A DNA stretch of 64,000 bases from SM23-73-3 sp964580215. GTDB lineage: Bacteria; Zixibacteria; MSB-5A5; SM1-73. Shown one piece after another: positions 31,605-40,566 of the stretch. Below the pieces are notes generated by a model, which saw nothing but the letters and a program-made list of their open reading frames with translations, did not search any database and was not told the DNA's origin. Each line of letters opens with the position of its first letter. The stretch's first letter is position 1. The DNA is taken from contig CAZOJT010000003.1 of assembly GCA_964580215.1 (NCBI GenBank), positions 1 to 64,000 of the forward strand. Reading direction: 5' to 3'. A program made the position numbers and the translations under genes.

Positions 31605-33872
31605 ATGAAAACCTATCTAAGAATTTTATGTTTGTCACTGGTCGCGATAGCCATAATTTTGGGAAGCTGCACCAAGAAAAAATCAACCGAACCTGGTGAC
31701 GGCACGCCAACTGACACACAATCGCCCTCTGTCACCATCACAATCCCGACCAGTGAGGCGGTTTATGTTACCGACCAAGAAACTGTGGATTTGAGCGGAA
31801 GCGCATCTGACGATCAGGGAGTGGCAAGCGTAACCTGGGCAAATGTGAGCACAGGGACAGGTGGAAATTGCACCGGAACCACCAGTTGGTCTGCCACCGG
31901 AATTACCCTGCAAGAAGAGGATAATTTGATTGTGGTGACCGCCAGCGATGCCGCAGGCAACACCGGATCAGACAGCCTAACGGTCACCTACAACCAATAT
32001 GTAAGTTTTACCACCGATCCCACCACAGATCCTTCAGGAGTAATTATGGCCCAATCCACGGATGTGACCATCCGCATCGGAATTGCTCCCAACCCAAATC
32101 TTATGGATTCCTCTGTAAGGCTTCTAAGAGTAGATAGTCAGGGTAACGTAACCGATTCCTTGAATTTTCTTTATGACGATGGAGAGTGGTTCACCCACGG
32201 TGATGACATCGCAGGAGACGGTATCTTCAGCACCAAACAAAACTTCATCGAGTCGTTTGAGGGAACCATTCGCTTGCGAATAAGGGTGTTCACACAGGAG
32301 AGTGGAGGAGACGTGGTGGCTTATACCTCCATTTTCACCATCCCTGTGGTCGCAGCTATCACCACCCAGGAATTTGAGACCGCTTTGAACCTTCAAAATT
32401 CGAATTCGGACAAATACGATAGCTTGGTAGCTCTGGTGGGTGAGGATGCCGCCAAACAGCAGGTTCTTGACTCGATAAAAGCGCAAAGCGGGGTGGATTC
32501 TGCAGGAATAACTGAGGAAGGGGATGCCATCTGGGTGGAATATCACTCCGGAATCAGCGGAATGATCCTGCTTTACGAAGACGACGTTAAAGGCGGATCT
32601 TCAAAGCGCAATCGAGAGAGACAACAGAAGATTCCCCCATCTTTGCAGACCAGAGGAGTTCTTGATGCAACCAAGGTTGGTCGTCTGGTTTATGCTGTGG
32701 CTGACGAGGATACGGTGGGAAGCACCAAGGTGTTGATCTATGATGCATTCCATACCCAGTTTCCAACAGAAGGAAATGAGATCTGCAGCATATTTGTGAA
32801 ATCAGAATGTCCTCAGTTCACCGTGACGCATGTAAAGAACACTCAGTGCACGGTGGATATGGCTAAGAACTTCAGCCAGTATGGGACCATCTATATCAGC
32901 ACCCATGGTAGCGTTAGAAATGGACAGGTCAGATTCCTGACCGGAGACCTGGCTGCTGGATTTGACCTCCTGCGTTTCATAGACCTCAGTCTGAAGAGGC
33001 TAGGCTTGGGAACGGTAAAAGGAAAGACTTACTACACCATCTACCCCTCCTTTATCACCAGTTATACAGGAAAATATCCCAAAAGCATCGTGTTTAACTC
33101 CTCTTGCTACAGTAGCGCCAACCAGACCATGTCCAACGCTTTCAGAAACAAAGGAGTCTTGACCTATCTGGGCTTCGACAACTCGGTAGGCGGGACCTTC
33201 GCTAGAACCTCTGGCACCGGATTTTTCAAGAAGATGGTCAATGATAAGAAGAAGAGTGGGGAGGCTTTTACTCCTGGTCAAAAAGACCCTGGTCACAAAC
33301 ATGCGGAATTTATGATGTTCGGAAGCAATAAGGCGATTTATCAGTCTGACTTCTTCAATGGAGGATTTGAGACGGGAAACCTGCAAGGATGGACCAAAGA
33401 TGGTGATGGGCGAGTGATAACCAAGCTGGTTTTCCTCACCCCGCAGGAAGGAAGCTTTATGGGCATCATTTCCACTGGACTGGGCTATACCACCCAGTCA
33501 GGGTCCATCTCCCAGTCTTTCTGTATTCCAGCAGGTAAAACCACTCTTTCATTCAAATACAACTTCTTGTCAGAGGAATTCATGGAGTATGTGGGGTCGC
33601 AATACCAAGACTATTTCAAGGTGATGCTCAAAACAAAGACAGATTCCACCACCTTATTGCATGACTATATTGATGGTCTTGCCGGGCAAGTTGACTCAGT
33701 TCCCACCATTAACTTTGATGTAGGAGACGTCTGGATGACCGGGTGGCGCATAGCATCATTAAACATCTCTGCGTACGCGGGCAAAGCAGTCACCCTTATC
33801 TTCAAGTGTGGGGATGTGGGCGACAGCATTTACGATACCGCGATCTTGTTAGATGACATAAAATTCGAGTAG
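31605..33872 (+). CDS. Lipoprotein with Ig-like domain and caspase-like (clan CD) His/Cys domain
   Basis: About 755 residues. The signal peptide ends in a lipobox (ILGSC). Residues ~35-125 form an Ig-like domain (SPSVTITIPTSEAVYVTDQE). A middle region (~290-560) resembles clan CD cysteine peptidases of the gingipain/caspase/CHAT type: a strand then YISTHGS with His434, and IVFNSSCYSSANQTMSNAF with Cys501. A C-terminal ~200-residue beta-sandwich (NGGFETGNLQGW at its start, LLDDIKFE at its end) resembles carbohydrate-binding or choice-of-anchor modules. It is likely a surface peptidase, but the activity is inferred from two motifs only. Start at 31605 has AGGAGG 8 bases upstream; a perfect hairpin terminator follows. 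Confidence 0.72.
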   Translation: MKTYLRILCLSLVAIAIILGSCTKKKSTEPGDGTPTDTQSPSVTITIPTSEAVYVTDQETVDLSGSASDDQGVASVTWANVSTGTGGNCTGTTSWSATGITLQEEDNLIVVTASDAAGNTGSDSLTVTYNQYVSFTTDPTTDPSGVIMAQSTDVTIRIGIAPNPNLMDSSVRLLRVDSQGNVTDSLNFLYDDGEWFTHGDDIAGDGIFSTKQNFIESFEGTIRLRIRVFTQESGGDVVAYTSIFTIPVVAAITTQEFETALNLQNSNSDKYDSLVALVGEDAAKQQVLDSIKAQSGVDSAGITEEGDAIWVEYHSGISGMILLYEDDVKGGSSKRNRERQQKIPPSLQTRGVLDATKVGRLVYAVADEDTVGSTKVLIYDAFHTQFPTEGNEICSIFVKSECPQFTVTHVKNTQCTVDMAKNFSQYGTIYISTHGSVRNGQVRFLTGDLAAGFDLLRFIDLSLKRLGLGTVKGKTYYTIYPSFITSYTGKYPKSIVFNSSCYSSANQTMSNAFRNKGVLTYLGFDNSVGGTFARTSGTGFFKKMVNDKKKSGEAFTPGQKDPGHKHAEFMMFGSNKAIYQSDFFNGGFETGNLQGWTKDGDGRVITKLVFLTPQEGSFMGIISTGLGYTTQSGSISQSFCIPAGKTTLSFKYNFLSEEFMEYVGSQYQDYFKVMLKTKTDSTTLLHDYIDGLAGQVDSVPTINFDVGDVWMTGWRIASLNISAYAGKAVTLIFKCGDVGDSIYDTAILLDDIKFE

Positions 33873-33882
33873 CTGAAAAACA

Positions 33883-33918
33883 GAGGGGAGCTGAAACGTC
33901 AACCTTTCAGCTCCCCTC
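33883..33918 (+). terminator. Long perfect hairpin, probable terminator
   Basis: Stem GAGGGGAGCTGAAA/TTTCAGCTCCCCTC (14 bp, no mismatch) with an 8-base loop, 11 bases after the lipoprotein stop. No T-run follows, so the termination role is likely but not certain. Confidence 0.65.
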
Positions 33919-33928
33919 AAAGCTTAAA

Positions 33929-34429
33929 TTGTACCAAGTGAAAGCAAGTTCAAAGCTTTTTGTCGTTTTTGCTTTACTCATATTATGGGTGGTTATGTCC
34001 GGATTCTCTTGTAAGGAAAAGGGCCAAGACGTCAAAATCATTTTCTTCAGCCAAGGGCAGAAGACTATTCTCAACCCGGAATTGTCGGGATTTTTGGATT
34101 TGATAGAAACAGCAAAAGATCTTCTGGTTACTGCTGATGATATGCTGAAACTGATGGTCGATCCTGAATTAATCAAAGAGATTAAAAAGAAAGATAGTGC
34201 AATCGAGATCATATATCCGAAATCGATCGAGCTTACCAGTGACTACGACAAACAGACCATTTATCCTGATCGTATTCTGATTGCCTTATCAGGTGAGTTT
34301 GTCGGAGAAAACAAAAATAGTCCGGCCGTCATTTTTCATGGTTACCCGGCTTATTCTGCGGGTCCTTACACTAACAGCAAGGGCATAAGAGAGCTTAAAG
34401 AAATTTTACGGAAGATGGAAATAAAGTGA
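33929..34429 (+). CDS. Hypothetical lipoprotein
   Basis: Up to 166 residues from a TTG at 33929; a GTG at 33938 is an alternative and neither has a good ribosome site. A hydrophobic leader ends in GFSC, a probable lipobox near residue 28. The rest is soluble (VKIIFFSQGQKTILNPELSG) and I recognise no domain. It lies between a hairpin terminator and comEC, so is probably expressed separately. Confidence 0.55.
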   Translation: MYQVKASSKLFVVFALLILWVVMSGFSCKEKGQDVKIIFFSQGQKTILNPELSGFLDLIETAKDLLVTADDMLKLMVDPELIKEIKKKDSAIEIIYPKSIELTSDYDKQTIYPDRILIALSGEFVGENKNSPAVIFHGYPAYSAGPYTNSKGIRELKEILRKMEIK

Positions 34430-34527
34430 GACCGTGTGTGGTATTATGTGTTGATCTGAACGCCATTTTCCAAAGGTAGAGTATTTTGGCTCTATTTTAT
34501 TTATAGTTTCTTATTTTTTATTCATGG

Positions 34528-36879
34528 ATGAGACGTCCCGCCTTTTATGCTTTACTTCTTTTTGTCGCAGGTATTCTTTTAGGCAATCTTTTTGATCTTC
34601 CCGTTGTTTTACTCTTTTCAACTTTTGCCCTCACACTTCTCTTCTGCGTCATTTTCCTCCTGCGGAAAGAGAGGCAAAGCGCCAAATTCTTTCTAATCCT
34701 GTTAATCATACTGGCAGGATTTTTCAGATATGAGCTTCTAACCCGTGATTTTCCCCCCAATCACGTGAGCAATTTCTTGAATGTGGACTCCAAGCTGGTC
34801 CTTACCGGAAAGATAGTTGAGGAGCCTGATGTCAGAGAAACCAAAACTTTCATAACTCTTGACACAGAGAAAATATCAGTTGGTGAAAGAACATACTCCA
34901 CCACCGGTCAGATAATTCTGAAAATAAAAGAGCCCACTTTTAGGTTTGACTACGCTGATAACATCAGATTCGAAGGATATTTGAACGAGCCCACATCCAA
35001 AAGAAACCCGGGAGCATTTGATTACAAAAAATACCTTAACCGGAAAAAAATCTACGGGATTGTTAGTCTATCTCATGCCGATCAGGTTGAAATCCCAAAG
35101 CAAAGTAAAGGAAATATCTTCTTTTCCAAGATAGTGATTCCCTTGAGAAGGTGGATTTTAGTGGTCTTCAACAGAACACTATCGGGTAATCATAAAGCCC
35201 TGCTTGCCGGGTTTCTGTTAGGGGAAACCAGAGAGATTCCCAAACAGGTTTATACCATGTTCAGAGATACCGGCACAGTTCATCTTCTGGCAGTCTCTGG
35301 CTCCAATGTATGGTTGGTTATCGGGGTGATCTTGGGAGCTTTAAGTTTGCTTCGAGTGCCCAAGATTTTTGCCACCTTATTGACTCTGGTTTGCATCCTC
35401 ATTTTCGCCAATCTGGTGCATAATGATCCTCCGGTGGTGAGAGCGGGCATTATGGCAGGGGTGATGCTATTGGGCGTTCTTTTATATAAAGACGTAGATC
35501 TGATAAACGTGGTCTCATTTGCCGGTTTGGTCATTCTGTTTTTTTCGCCTCTCTTTCTTTTTGATGTGGGTTTTCAGCTTTCCTTTGCCTCGGTTTTTGG
35601 AATTCTTCTTTTATATCCACAACTGAGCAAGCTGGTGTCGAAATATGTAAGCAGATCTCACAAGAATTTATGGAAATGGATAATCATGCCTGCTCTGATC
35701 TCTGTATCTGTAGAGCTGGTTCTTTTTCCCATTTTAGCCTATTATTTCAACATGATTCCTCTTATAATAGTGGTGGCTAATATATTCATAGTTCCTCTGG
35801 CTGGATTGTCCGTGGTGCTAGCTTGTTTCACCCTGTTCTCAGCTATCTTCAGCAATTTTCTGACAGGCATCTTTTCCGCTTGCAACTGGCTATGTCTGGA
35901 TTTGACTTTAAGGTCGACTGAGTTCTTTGCCACTCTGCCCATAGCAAAACTTTCCATTCCGGCTCCCTCAATTTCCAGCTTCATACTCTACTACTTTTTT
36001 CTCTGGATTTTGGTTAGCTCCATTGCTTCAAAGAAAAAAATTCTTCTTTTTTCAGTTCTGATAATTGCCAATGTGCTCATCTGGAGGGAGGGACTTTCAC
36101 ACAGCGATAGACCTCTCAGGGTAACCTTTCTGGATGTTAGCCAGGGAAGTTCTGCCATCATCGATCTTCCAAATAAGAAGACCTTTTTGATAAACGCAGG
36201 AGAAAAAGGGGAAACTTTCGATGCTGGCGAGTATATTGTTGTTCCATTTCTAAACCATAAAGGGATTACTGAAATTGATAAGTTTATCCTTACGGATTCT
36301 GACTCTTTGAATCTGAATTCAGCCCGATCGATCTTAGAGAATAGACAGGTAGAACAAATCTTATTGCCAGATCCTTCATTTCTCACGGACGAAATCTATG
36401 AAAATCTAATTAAGAAAATGCCGGATAGATTCATCTTTTTGGATTCTATTGACGCCATAACCGATAAGAAAGAAAAGCTTTTGATTCGGTTTTTTGATTA
36501 TCCAAAAACAGATAAATCAGGATCGATTTCCAAGAAAGCGCTGATAAAGATTTTGTATAAGCAAATCTCTTTTTGCCTTTTTGATGGAATGAAGAGGGTT
36601 CATTTTGACCCAGAATTTGATTGGGATAAGTTGAAAAATTGTTCGGTTCTGGTCTTGCCTGAACTGGGAAATACAAATGAAATTATCCAGGTCATCTCCA
36701 CCATCAGACCACAGAAGATCATCTTCACCCGTCACTATTTTCGTTACCAGAAAGACAGAATTCCGACTCTAATGCAGGCAAATTTCCCTCAAACTGAATA
36801 TCATCGCACCTTAGAAAATGGGGCGATAATTTGCAAAACTGATGGCGAGAAATTGTGGTTTGATCTAACAATTAGATGA
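34528..36879 (+). CDS. comEC: ComEC/Rec2-family DNA-uptake channel with degenerate beta-lactamase-like domain
   Basis: A 783-residue membrane protein. It has N-terminal spans and a DUF4131-type OB region (residues ~1-190), then the Competence channel domain with about eight spans (LLAGFLLGETREIPKQVYTM, FRDTGTVHLLAVSGSNV, DVGFQLSFASVFGILLLYPQ). The C-terminal domain starts at VTFLDVSQGSSAII (about residue 531) and has the fold of the metallo-beta-lactamase part. The metal motif THxDxDH is replaced by TDSDSLN and the DAG Asp by Asn (LINAGE), so nuclease activity is probably lost. The channel would import single-stranded DNA. Confidence 0.88.
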   Translation: MRRPAFYALLLFVAGILLGNLFDLPVVLLFSTFALTLLFCVIFLLRKERQSAKFFLILLIILAGFFRYELLTRDFPPNHVSNFLNVDSKLVLTGKIVEEPDVRETKTFITLDTEKISVGERTYSTTGQIILKIKEPTFRFDYADNIRFEGYLNEPTSKRNPGAFDYKKYLNRKKIYGIVSLSHADQVEIPKQSKGNIFFSKIVIPLRRWILVVFNRTLSGNHKALLAGFLLGETREIPKQVYTMFRDTGTVHLLAVSGSNVWLVIGVILGALSLLRVPKIFATLLTLVCILIFANLVHNDPPVVRAGIMAGVMLLGVLLYKDVDLINVVSFAGLVILFFSPLFLFDVGFQLSFASVFGILLLYPQLSKLVSKYVSRSHKNLWKWIIMPALISVSVELVLFPILAYYFNMIPLIIVVANIFIVPLAGLSVVLACFTLFSAIFSNFLTGIFSACNWLCLDLTLRSTEFFATLPIAKLSIPAPSISSFILYYFFLWILVSSIASKKKILLFSVLIIANVLIWREGLSHSDRPLRVTFLDVSQGSSAIIDLPNKKTFLINAGEKGETFDAGEYIVVPFLNHKGITEIDKFILTDSDSLNLNSARSILENRQVEQILLPDPSFLTDEIYENLIKKMPDRFIFLDSIDAITDKKEKLLIRFFDYPKTDKSGSISKKALIKILYKQISFCLFDGMKRVHFDPEFDWDKLKNCSVLVLPELGNTNEIIQVISTIRPQKIIFTRHYFRYQKDRIPTLMQANFPQTEYHRTLENGAIICKTDGEKLWFDLTIR

Positions 36880-36916
36880 AGCTAAGAATGAGGCTTGGTA
36901 GGTCAGGTTGCGATCC

Positions 36917-36998
36917 CCCCGCCGTCGGCGGGGGAGAGCTACCCGACACCTATGGTAAATTCTCTTGTCGGGCAGTCCAAATGGACAGCCCGACCTAC
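36917..36998. repeat. Two dispersed palindromes upstream of the TauE-like gene
   Basis: CCCCGCC/GGCGGGG hairpin at 36917-36933, then GTCGGGCAGTCC...GGACAGCCCGACCTACC at about 36967-36998, the same family as 7251-7307 and 7562-7593. Confidence 0.6.
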
Positions 36999-37024
36999 CG
37001 CTAAAATCAATATCTTAATTGGTT

Positions 37025-37753
37025 ATGACAACAGTAGAAATAGTTTTGCTTGCCGGTTTTATTGTTTTGATTGGGCATTTCATCAAAGGACTATCCGGTT
37101 TTGCCAGTGCCCTGTTTGCAATTCCTCTCTTAGCATTATTCCTGGATATCAAGTTTGTTGTCCCCGTATTCTTGTTGTTTGATTTCATTTCCGGAATAAT
37201 TCTGACCATACAGACCAGGAGATTCATTGACAAGAGATCTGGTCTTTTGATTCTCTCAGGTCTTATAATCGGGACGGCAGTTGGGACGTACCTTCTGGTC
37301 TCTTTTGGAAATGAAGCGTTGAAAAGGGTTTTTGGTGTGGTGGTAATTTTGTTTGCGCTGAAAATATTGATTTCAGACAACGAGGGGGCAAAAAAACAAA
37401 TCAGCAAAATTTGGGCGCCTGTCTCCGGGGTTGTTGGCGGTTGCACAGGCGCAATGTTCGGTTTGAATGGTCCACCTCTGGTGCTCTATCTTACCCATCA
37501 ACTACGGGACAAACAAGTCTTTAGAGCTACGCTTTATGGCTTGTTCTTTGTGGATGCTTGCTACAGACTGATTCTATATTCGTTCAATAAACTGATCACT
37601 ATAGAGACAATCAAATTTGCTTTGTGCCTCACACCATTTTTGTTGGTCGGGCTTCTTCTGGGATCGAAAATGCACGCCAAGATCAAAGAGAATACCTTTA
37701 AGAAGATCATTGCTTTGATTCTTGTGATAACTGGAATATTCCTAATCATTTAA
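37025..37753 (+). CDS. TauE/SafE-family permease
   Basis: A 242-residue integral membrane protein with seven to eight spans and the two family repeats: GHFIKGLSGFASALFAIPLL in the first half and GGCTGAMFGLNGPPLVLYL in the second. The family exports sulfite, sulfoacetate or other organosulfur anions; the substrate cannot be told here. ATG at 37025 is preferred over the TTG at 37019, though neither has a clear ribosome site. Repeats lie on both sides. Confidence 0.87.
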   Translation: MTTVEIVLLAGFIVLIGHFIKGLSGFASALFAIPLLALFLDIKFVVPVFLLFDFISGIILTIQTRRFIDKRSGLLILSGLIIGTAVGTYLLVSFGNEALKRVFGVVVILFALKILISDNEGAKKQISKIWAPVSGVVGGCTGAMFGLNGPPLVLYLTHQLRDKQVFRATLYGLFFVDACYRLILYSFNKLITIETIKFALCLTPFLLVGLLLGSKMHAKIKENTFKKIIALILVITGIFLII

Positions 37754-38178
37754 AACGAAGGGCATCTCTCTTGATGCATTAGCGTTAGGAAATGCCGATG
37801 CTTTTCTTTGCCAGCTTCGGGAATTCTCCCCCGCCTTTGGCGGGATCTTCGACCCCGCATTTTGCGGGGGATCTTGAGACTATTCCCGAAACATCACAAC
37901 GGTGAATTCTTACAGGATGAATCTGTAAGAACAAGGGACAGAATCAATGCTTTTTTGAGTCCCTCATAATGTGTTTTGCAAAAAAACGGGCAATCTGCTT
38001 TGAAAACAGATGTTCAAAAATGAGGCAGAGAGAAATTGTTACAATCTAAAGCTATAAAGGGCGTGGTGTTGAAAAAGAGCTAAAGTATAATAAAACATTC
38101 GGTATGCCTTTTGCATTAGACAGAGTGGATAAAAGTATTTGAGGATAATGTATAAATAAAGGAAAGGGGTGATAGTAT
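37754..38178. other. Non-coding gap before the pilin gene
   Basis: Holds two hairpins in tandem, CCCGCC/GGCGGG (37830-37844) and CCCCGCA/TGCGGGG (about 37853-37869), each followed by GGATCTT. No gene is supportable. The pilin ribosome site GGAAAGGGGTG closes the gap. Confidence 0.5.
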
Positions 38179-38607
38179 ATGTTGAGTACTTTTCATAGAG
38201 ATTCAAAAGGTTTCACCCTGATCGAGTTGATGATCGTGGTGGTCATCATTGGGATCTTAGCCGCACTGGCGATCCCTCGTTTTATGAGAGCCACCACCAG
38301 AGCCAAACAGTCTGAGGCTAAACAAATTCTGAAGCAGATCTATGTGATGCAGAGGGCTTACCGACAACAGTATGAGACCTATGCCTGCAACGGTAAGACT
38401 ATGTGTTCGGCTTGACCGAACAGCTTTCACGTCCTCGGGATAGAATACATGCCGAGTGCCAGATATACTTATAGCATAACTGCCAATGCCACCACGTTTA
38501 CTGCTACGGCTACCACCTCTGATCTGGATGATGACGATACCAAGGACATCTGGCAGATAGATCAAGATGGCAACTTGGTCTGCAGCTCCGATGACGCATC
38601 CAGCTAA
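38179..38607 (+). CDS. Type IV pilin-like protein; frame interrupted by one in-frame TGA
   Basis: Prepilin leader DSKG then FTLIELMIVVVIIGILAALA, the class III/IV methylation motif with Phe+1 and Glu+5. The first frame ends at a TGA at 38413 (codon 79), giving a 67-residue mature pilin, close in size to the short Geobacter e-pilin. Without that codon the frame continues 63 further codons through GIEYMPSARYTYSI, ATTFTATATTSDL and DIWQIDQDGNLVC, a normal pilin C-terminal domain, to TAA at 38607. Possible readings: short pilin plus separate C-terminal partner, stop-codon recoding (Sec), or a recent nonsense mutation. A 7-bp inverted repeat brackets the TGA. The decahaem cytochrome and MtrB-type porin genes follow. 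Confidence 0.8.
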
Positions 38608-38632
38608 GTTTAGCTGGAAAAAGAAGAGCCAA

Positions 38633-38662
38633 AGAATGGGGATTCTTTCAAATCCCCATTTC
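38633..38662 (+). terminator. Terminator hairpin after the pilin gene
   Basis: AGAATGGGGATT pairs with AATCCCCATTTCT across a 6-base loop; followed by TGTAAGC with little T-run. Confidence 0.6.
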
Positions 38663-38801
38663 TTGTAAGCAAAATTTTTACATGGCTTAGTGGTAACGGA
38701 CACTTTGTATGTTGCTATCTTTCTCAATGTAGAGCAAAGGACGTCCGTAGCCGACAAATCATTCTCTCTGACTGAAGTCAGGACAAGGGTTAAGACCTGA
38801 A

Positions 38802-38837
38802 CACCAGAACCTAACTTAAGTTAGATTCTGGTGCTTT
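38802..38837 (+). terminator. Second hairpin downstream of the pilin gene
   Basis: CACCAGAA and TTCTGGTG enclose CTAACTTAAGTTAG, itself palindromic, giving an almost continuous 15-bp stem followed by CTTTT. Confidence 0.6.
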
Positions 38838-38978
38838 TCACTATCTTAATGAGCTTTACAGACACATGAGGACATGATCCTTCCGTGACGAACAGGGGAG
38901 AGGTCTGCGAAACATTAGACACCAAGGTGAAGAACTATGCCACAAGGCGAGAACCCCAAAAAAATTCTGAGAAAAACC

Positions 38979-39007
38979 TTGACTTTTGTCAAATGATATC
39001 GTAGAAA
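38979..39007 (+). promoter_or_regulatory. Candidate promoter of the SEC-C mini-protein gene
   Basis: TTGACT (38979-38984), 17-base spacer, TAGAAA (39002-39007), about 80 bases before the ATG at 39086. The -10 match is weak. Confidence 0.35.
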
Positions 39008-39085
39008 TTATTTAGAGGTAAGATTGGAAATATGGTTGGTGTTGTATCAGTTTCAAGTTAGAAGAAAGATGAGGAAGAAAAACAG

Positions 39086-39259
39086 ATGGGTTTGTTGAGT
39101 AAGTTACTTCATCATCATCCACCGAAATCCGCCATGCATCTTGGGCGTAACAACCCTTGCTGGTGCGGCAGTGGCAAGAAATACAAGAAGTGTCATTACG
39201 AATCGGATCAGAAATACTTCTCCAGTATGGTTGCCAAAACCTGCAAAACTTCCTCTTGA
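39086..39259 (+). CDS. SEC-C motif mini-protein
   Basis: A 57-residue protein with the SEC-C zinc motif: GRNNPCWCGSGKKYKKCH (about residues 20-37), the CxCx(n)CH arrangement found at the end of SecA and in many small proteins. The N-terminal 18 residues include a His-Pro stretch (LLHHHPPK). The ATG is preceded by GAGGAAGAAAAACAG. In SecA the motif binds zinc and SecB or ribosomes; free-standing versions are of unknown function. It lies between the pilin and decahaem cytochrome genes. Confidence 0.7.
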   Translation: MGLLSKLLHHHPPKSAMHLGRNNPCWCGSGKKYKKCHYESDQKYFSSMVAKTCKTSS

Positions 39260-39432
39260 AGTAGATAAACGAGGTGAGTTTCACCTCATAAGAAACCTTC
39301 TGCTTTACAATCTTTAGATTTTTTCGTCGCACTACAGATCGTCTTTCAAATGACGTCCTTGATTTAAGAGATCACATATGTCCTGTGTTTTCGATTTCTC
39401 AGCATTTTTCTAAGATGTAGTTGAGTTTTCTC

Positions 39433-39461
39433 TTGACAAAAGCATCATGGTCTTTTAACTT
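39433..39461 (+). promoter_or_regulatory. Probable promoter of the decahaem cytochrome/porin operon
   Basis: TTGACA (39433-39438), 17-base spacer, TAACTT (39456-39461), followed by a leader of about 125 bases to the ATG at 39592. Confidence 0.5.
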
Positions 39462-39591
39462 CCAGCAAGTTTTTTTAGTCAAGGAAGGATGCGATAGCAT
39501 ATTAGCAACAAAGTGTGGTGATCGGCTAAACAATGATTAAAAGACAAGATGCAGGTATCTGGCAATCATTCAATGTTAATAAAGGAGGTAT

Positions 39592-40551
39592 ATGCTTAAA
39601 TTTCCTAAACATTTTACCTTAAAAAGCCCAGTTGGTGCTACCTTAGCTTGCATTTTAGGCCTCTTCTTCTTTTTATCAGCATATGTGTCTGGGGAGTTCC
39701 CACTTGATGCAGTACAGGTTGGTGATGAACTTTGTTCTGCATGCCATGACCAGATCAATCAGCAGTTTCAGAAAAATATCCATGCCAGACTGGCTGTAGG
39801 AGATGAAAATACCTGTGAAGCATGTCATGGTCCTGGTTCGAAACATGCAGAGGAAGGGGATCCGGCATTGATTTATAATGCTCCCAAAGATTACTCTGCC
39901 ACCGGAAAAAATATGTGCATCACTTGCCACCAGGGAAGGGCTTTCAACTCCTGGCATGGGTTGACTCACTTTGAGGCAGTAGAAGGATGCAGTGACTGTC
40001 ACAAGATTCACTCAGAAGAAAAACATCTTCTGGCAAAGCAGGAGCCCCAACTCTGTTTTGACTGTCATACCCTAAAAAAATCCCAGGCTCGTATGCCATC
40101 CCATCATCCGGTTATGGAAGGGTTGGTCAGCTGTTCGGACTGCCACTCGGTTCATTCGGGAGAGGTTAAGTATACGGTTGGAGACGAGAGCCGCGAGCTA
40201 TGCCTGTCCTGCCATAGTTCTCTTTCGGGCCCGTTTATCTTCGAGCATGAGCCGGTCAACGAGGACTGCGGCATCTGTCATGATCCGCATGGAACCATTG
40301 CTGACAAATTGCTTATACAGAATGAGCCGTTCCTATGCTTATCCTGCCATCCGATGCACTTTCACGTCACCTTGGTTGGATATGAGGGAGAATTTTCTGC
40401 TCCCATGCATCCAGAGCGAACGGGCGTCTCTACCCGCGATGGTATGAAACAAGCGATGTTGACCAAATGCACTCAATGTCATTCGGAGGTTCACGGAAGT
40501 GATCTTCCCTCCCAGTCGATTTCAGGTGCCGGAAGAGCATTAACCAGATAG
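39592..40551 (+). CDS. Decahaem c-type cytochrome, DmsE/MtrA family
   Basis: A 319-residue exported cytochrome. The signal peptide covers about residues 1-35. Ten CxxCH haem motifs are visible: CSACH, CEACH, CITCH, CSDCH, CFDCH, CSDCH, CLSCH, CGICH, CLSCH and CTQCH. Spacing and length match the periplasmic decahaem component (MtrA/DmsE/PioA) that threads through an MtrB-type porin to carry electrons across the outer membrane. The next gene, 15 bases downstream, encodes exactly such a porin. AAAGGAGGT precedes the ATG. An MtrC-like surface cytochrome is not in the window. Confidence 0.92.
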   Translation: MLKFPKHFTLKSPVGATLACILGLFFFLSAYVSGEFPLDAVQVGDELCSACHDQINQQFQKNIHARLAVGDENTCEACHGPGSKHAEEGDPALIYNAPKDYSATGKNMCITCHQGRAFNSWHGLTHFEAVEGCSDCHKIHSEEKHLLAKQEPQLCFDCHTLKKSQARMPSHHPVMEGLVSCSDCHSVHSGEVKYTVGDESRELCLSCHSSLSGPFIFEHEPVNEDCGICHDPHGTIADKLLIQNEPFLCLSCHPMHFHVTLVGYEGEFSAPMHPERTGVSTRDGMKQAMLTKCTQCHSEVHGSDLPSQSISGAGRALTR

Positions 40552-40566
40552 GACAAGGAGAAAAAT

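Noticed and set aside
36895..37182. 95-codon plus-strand frame
   Set aside because: It runs through two dispersed palindromes and into the TauE-like gene in another frame.
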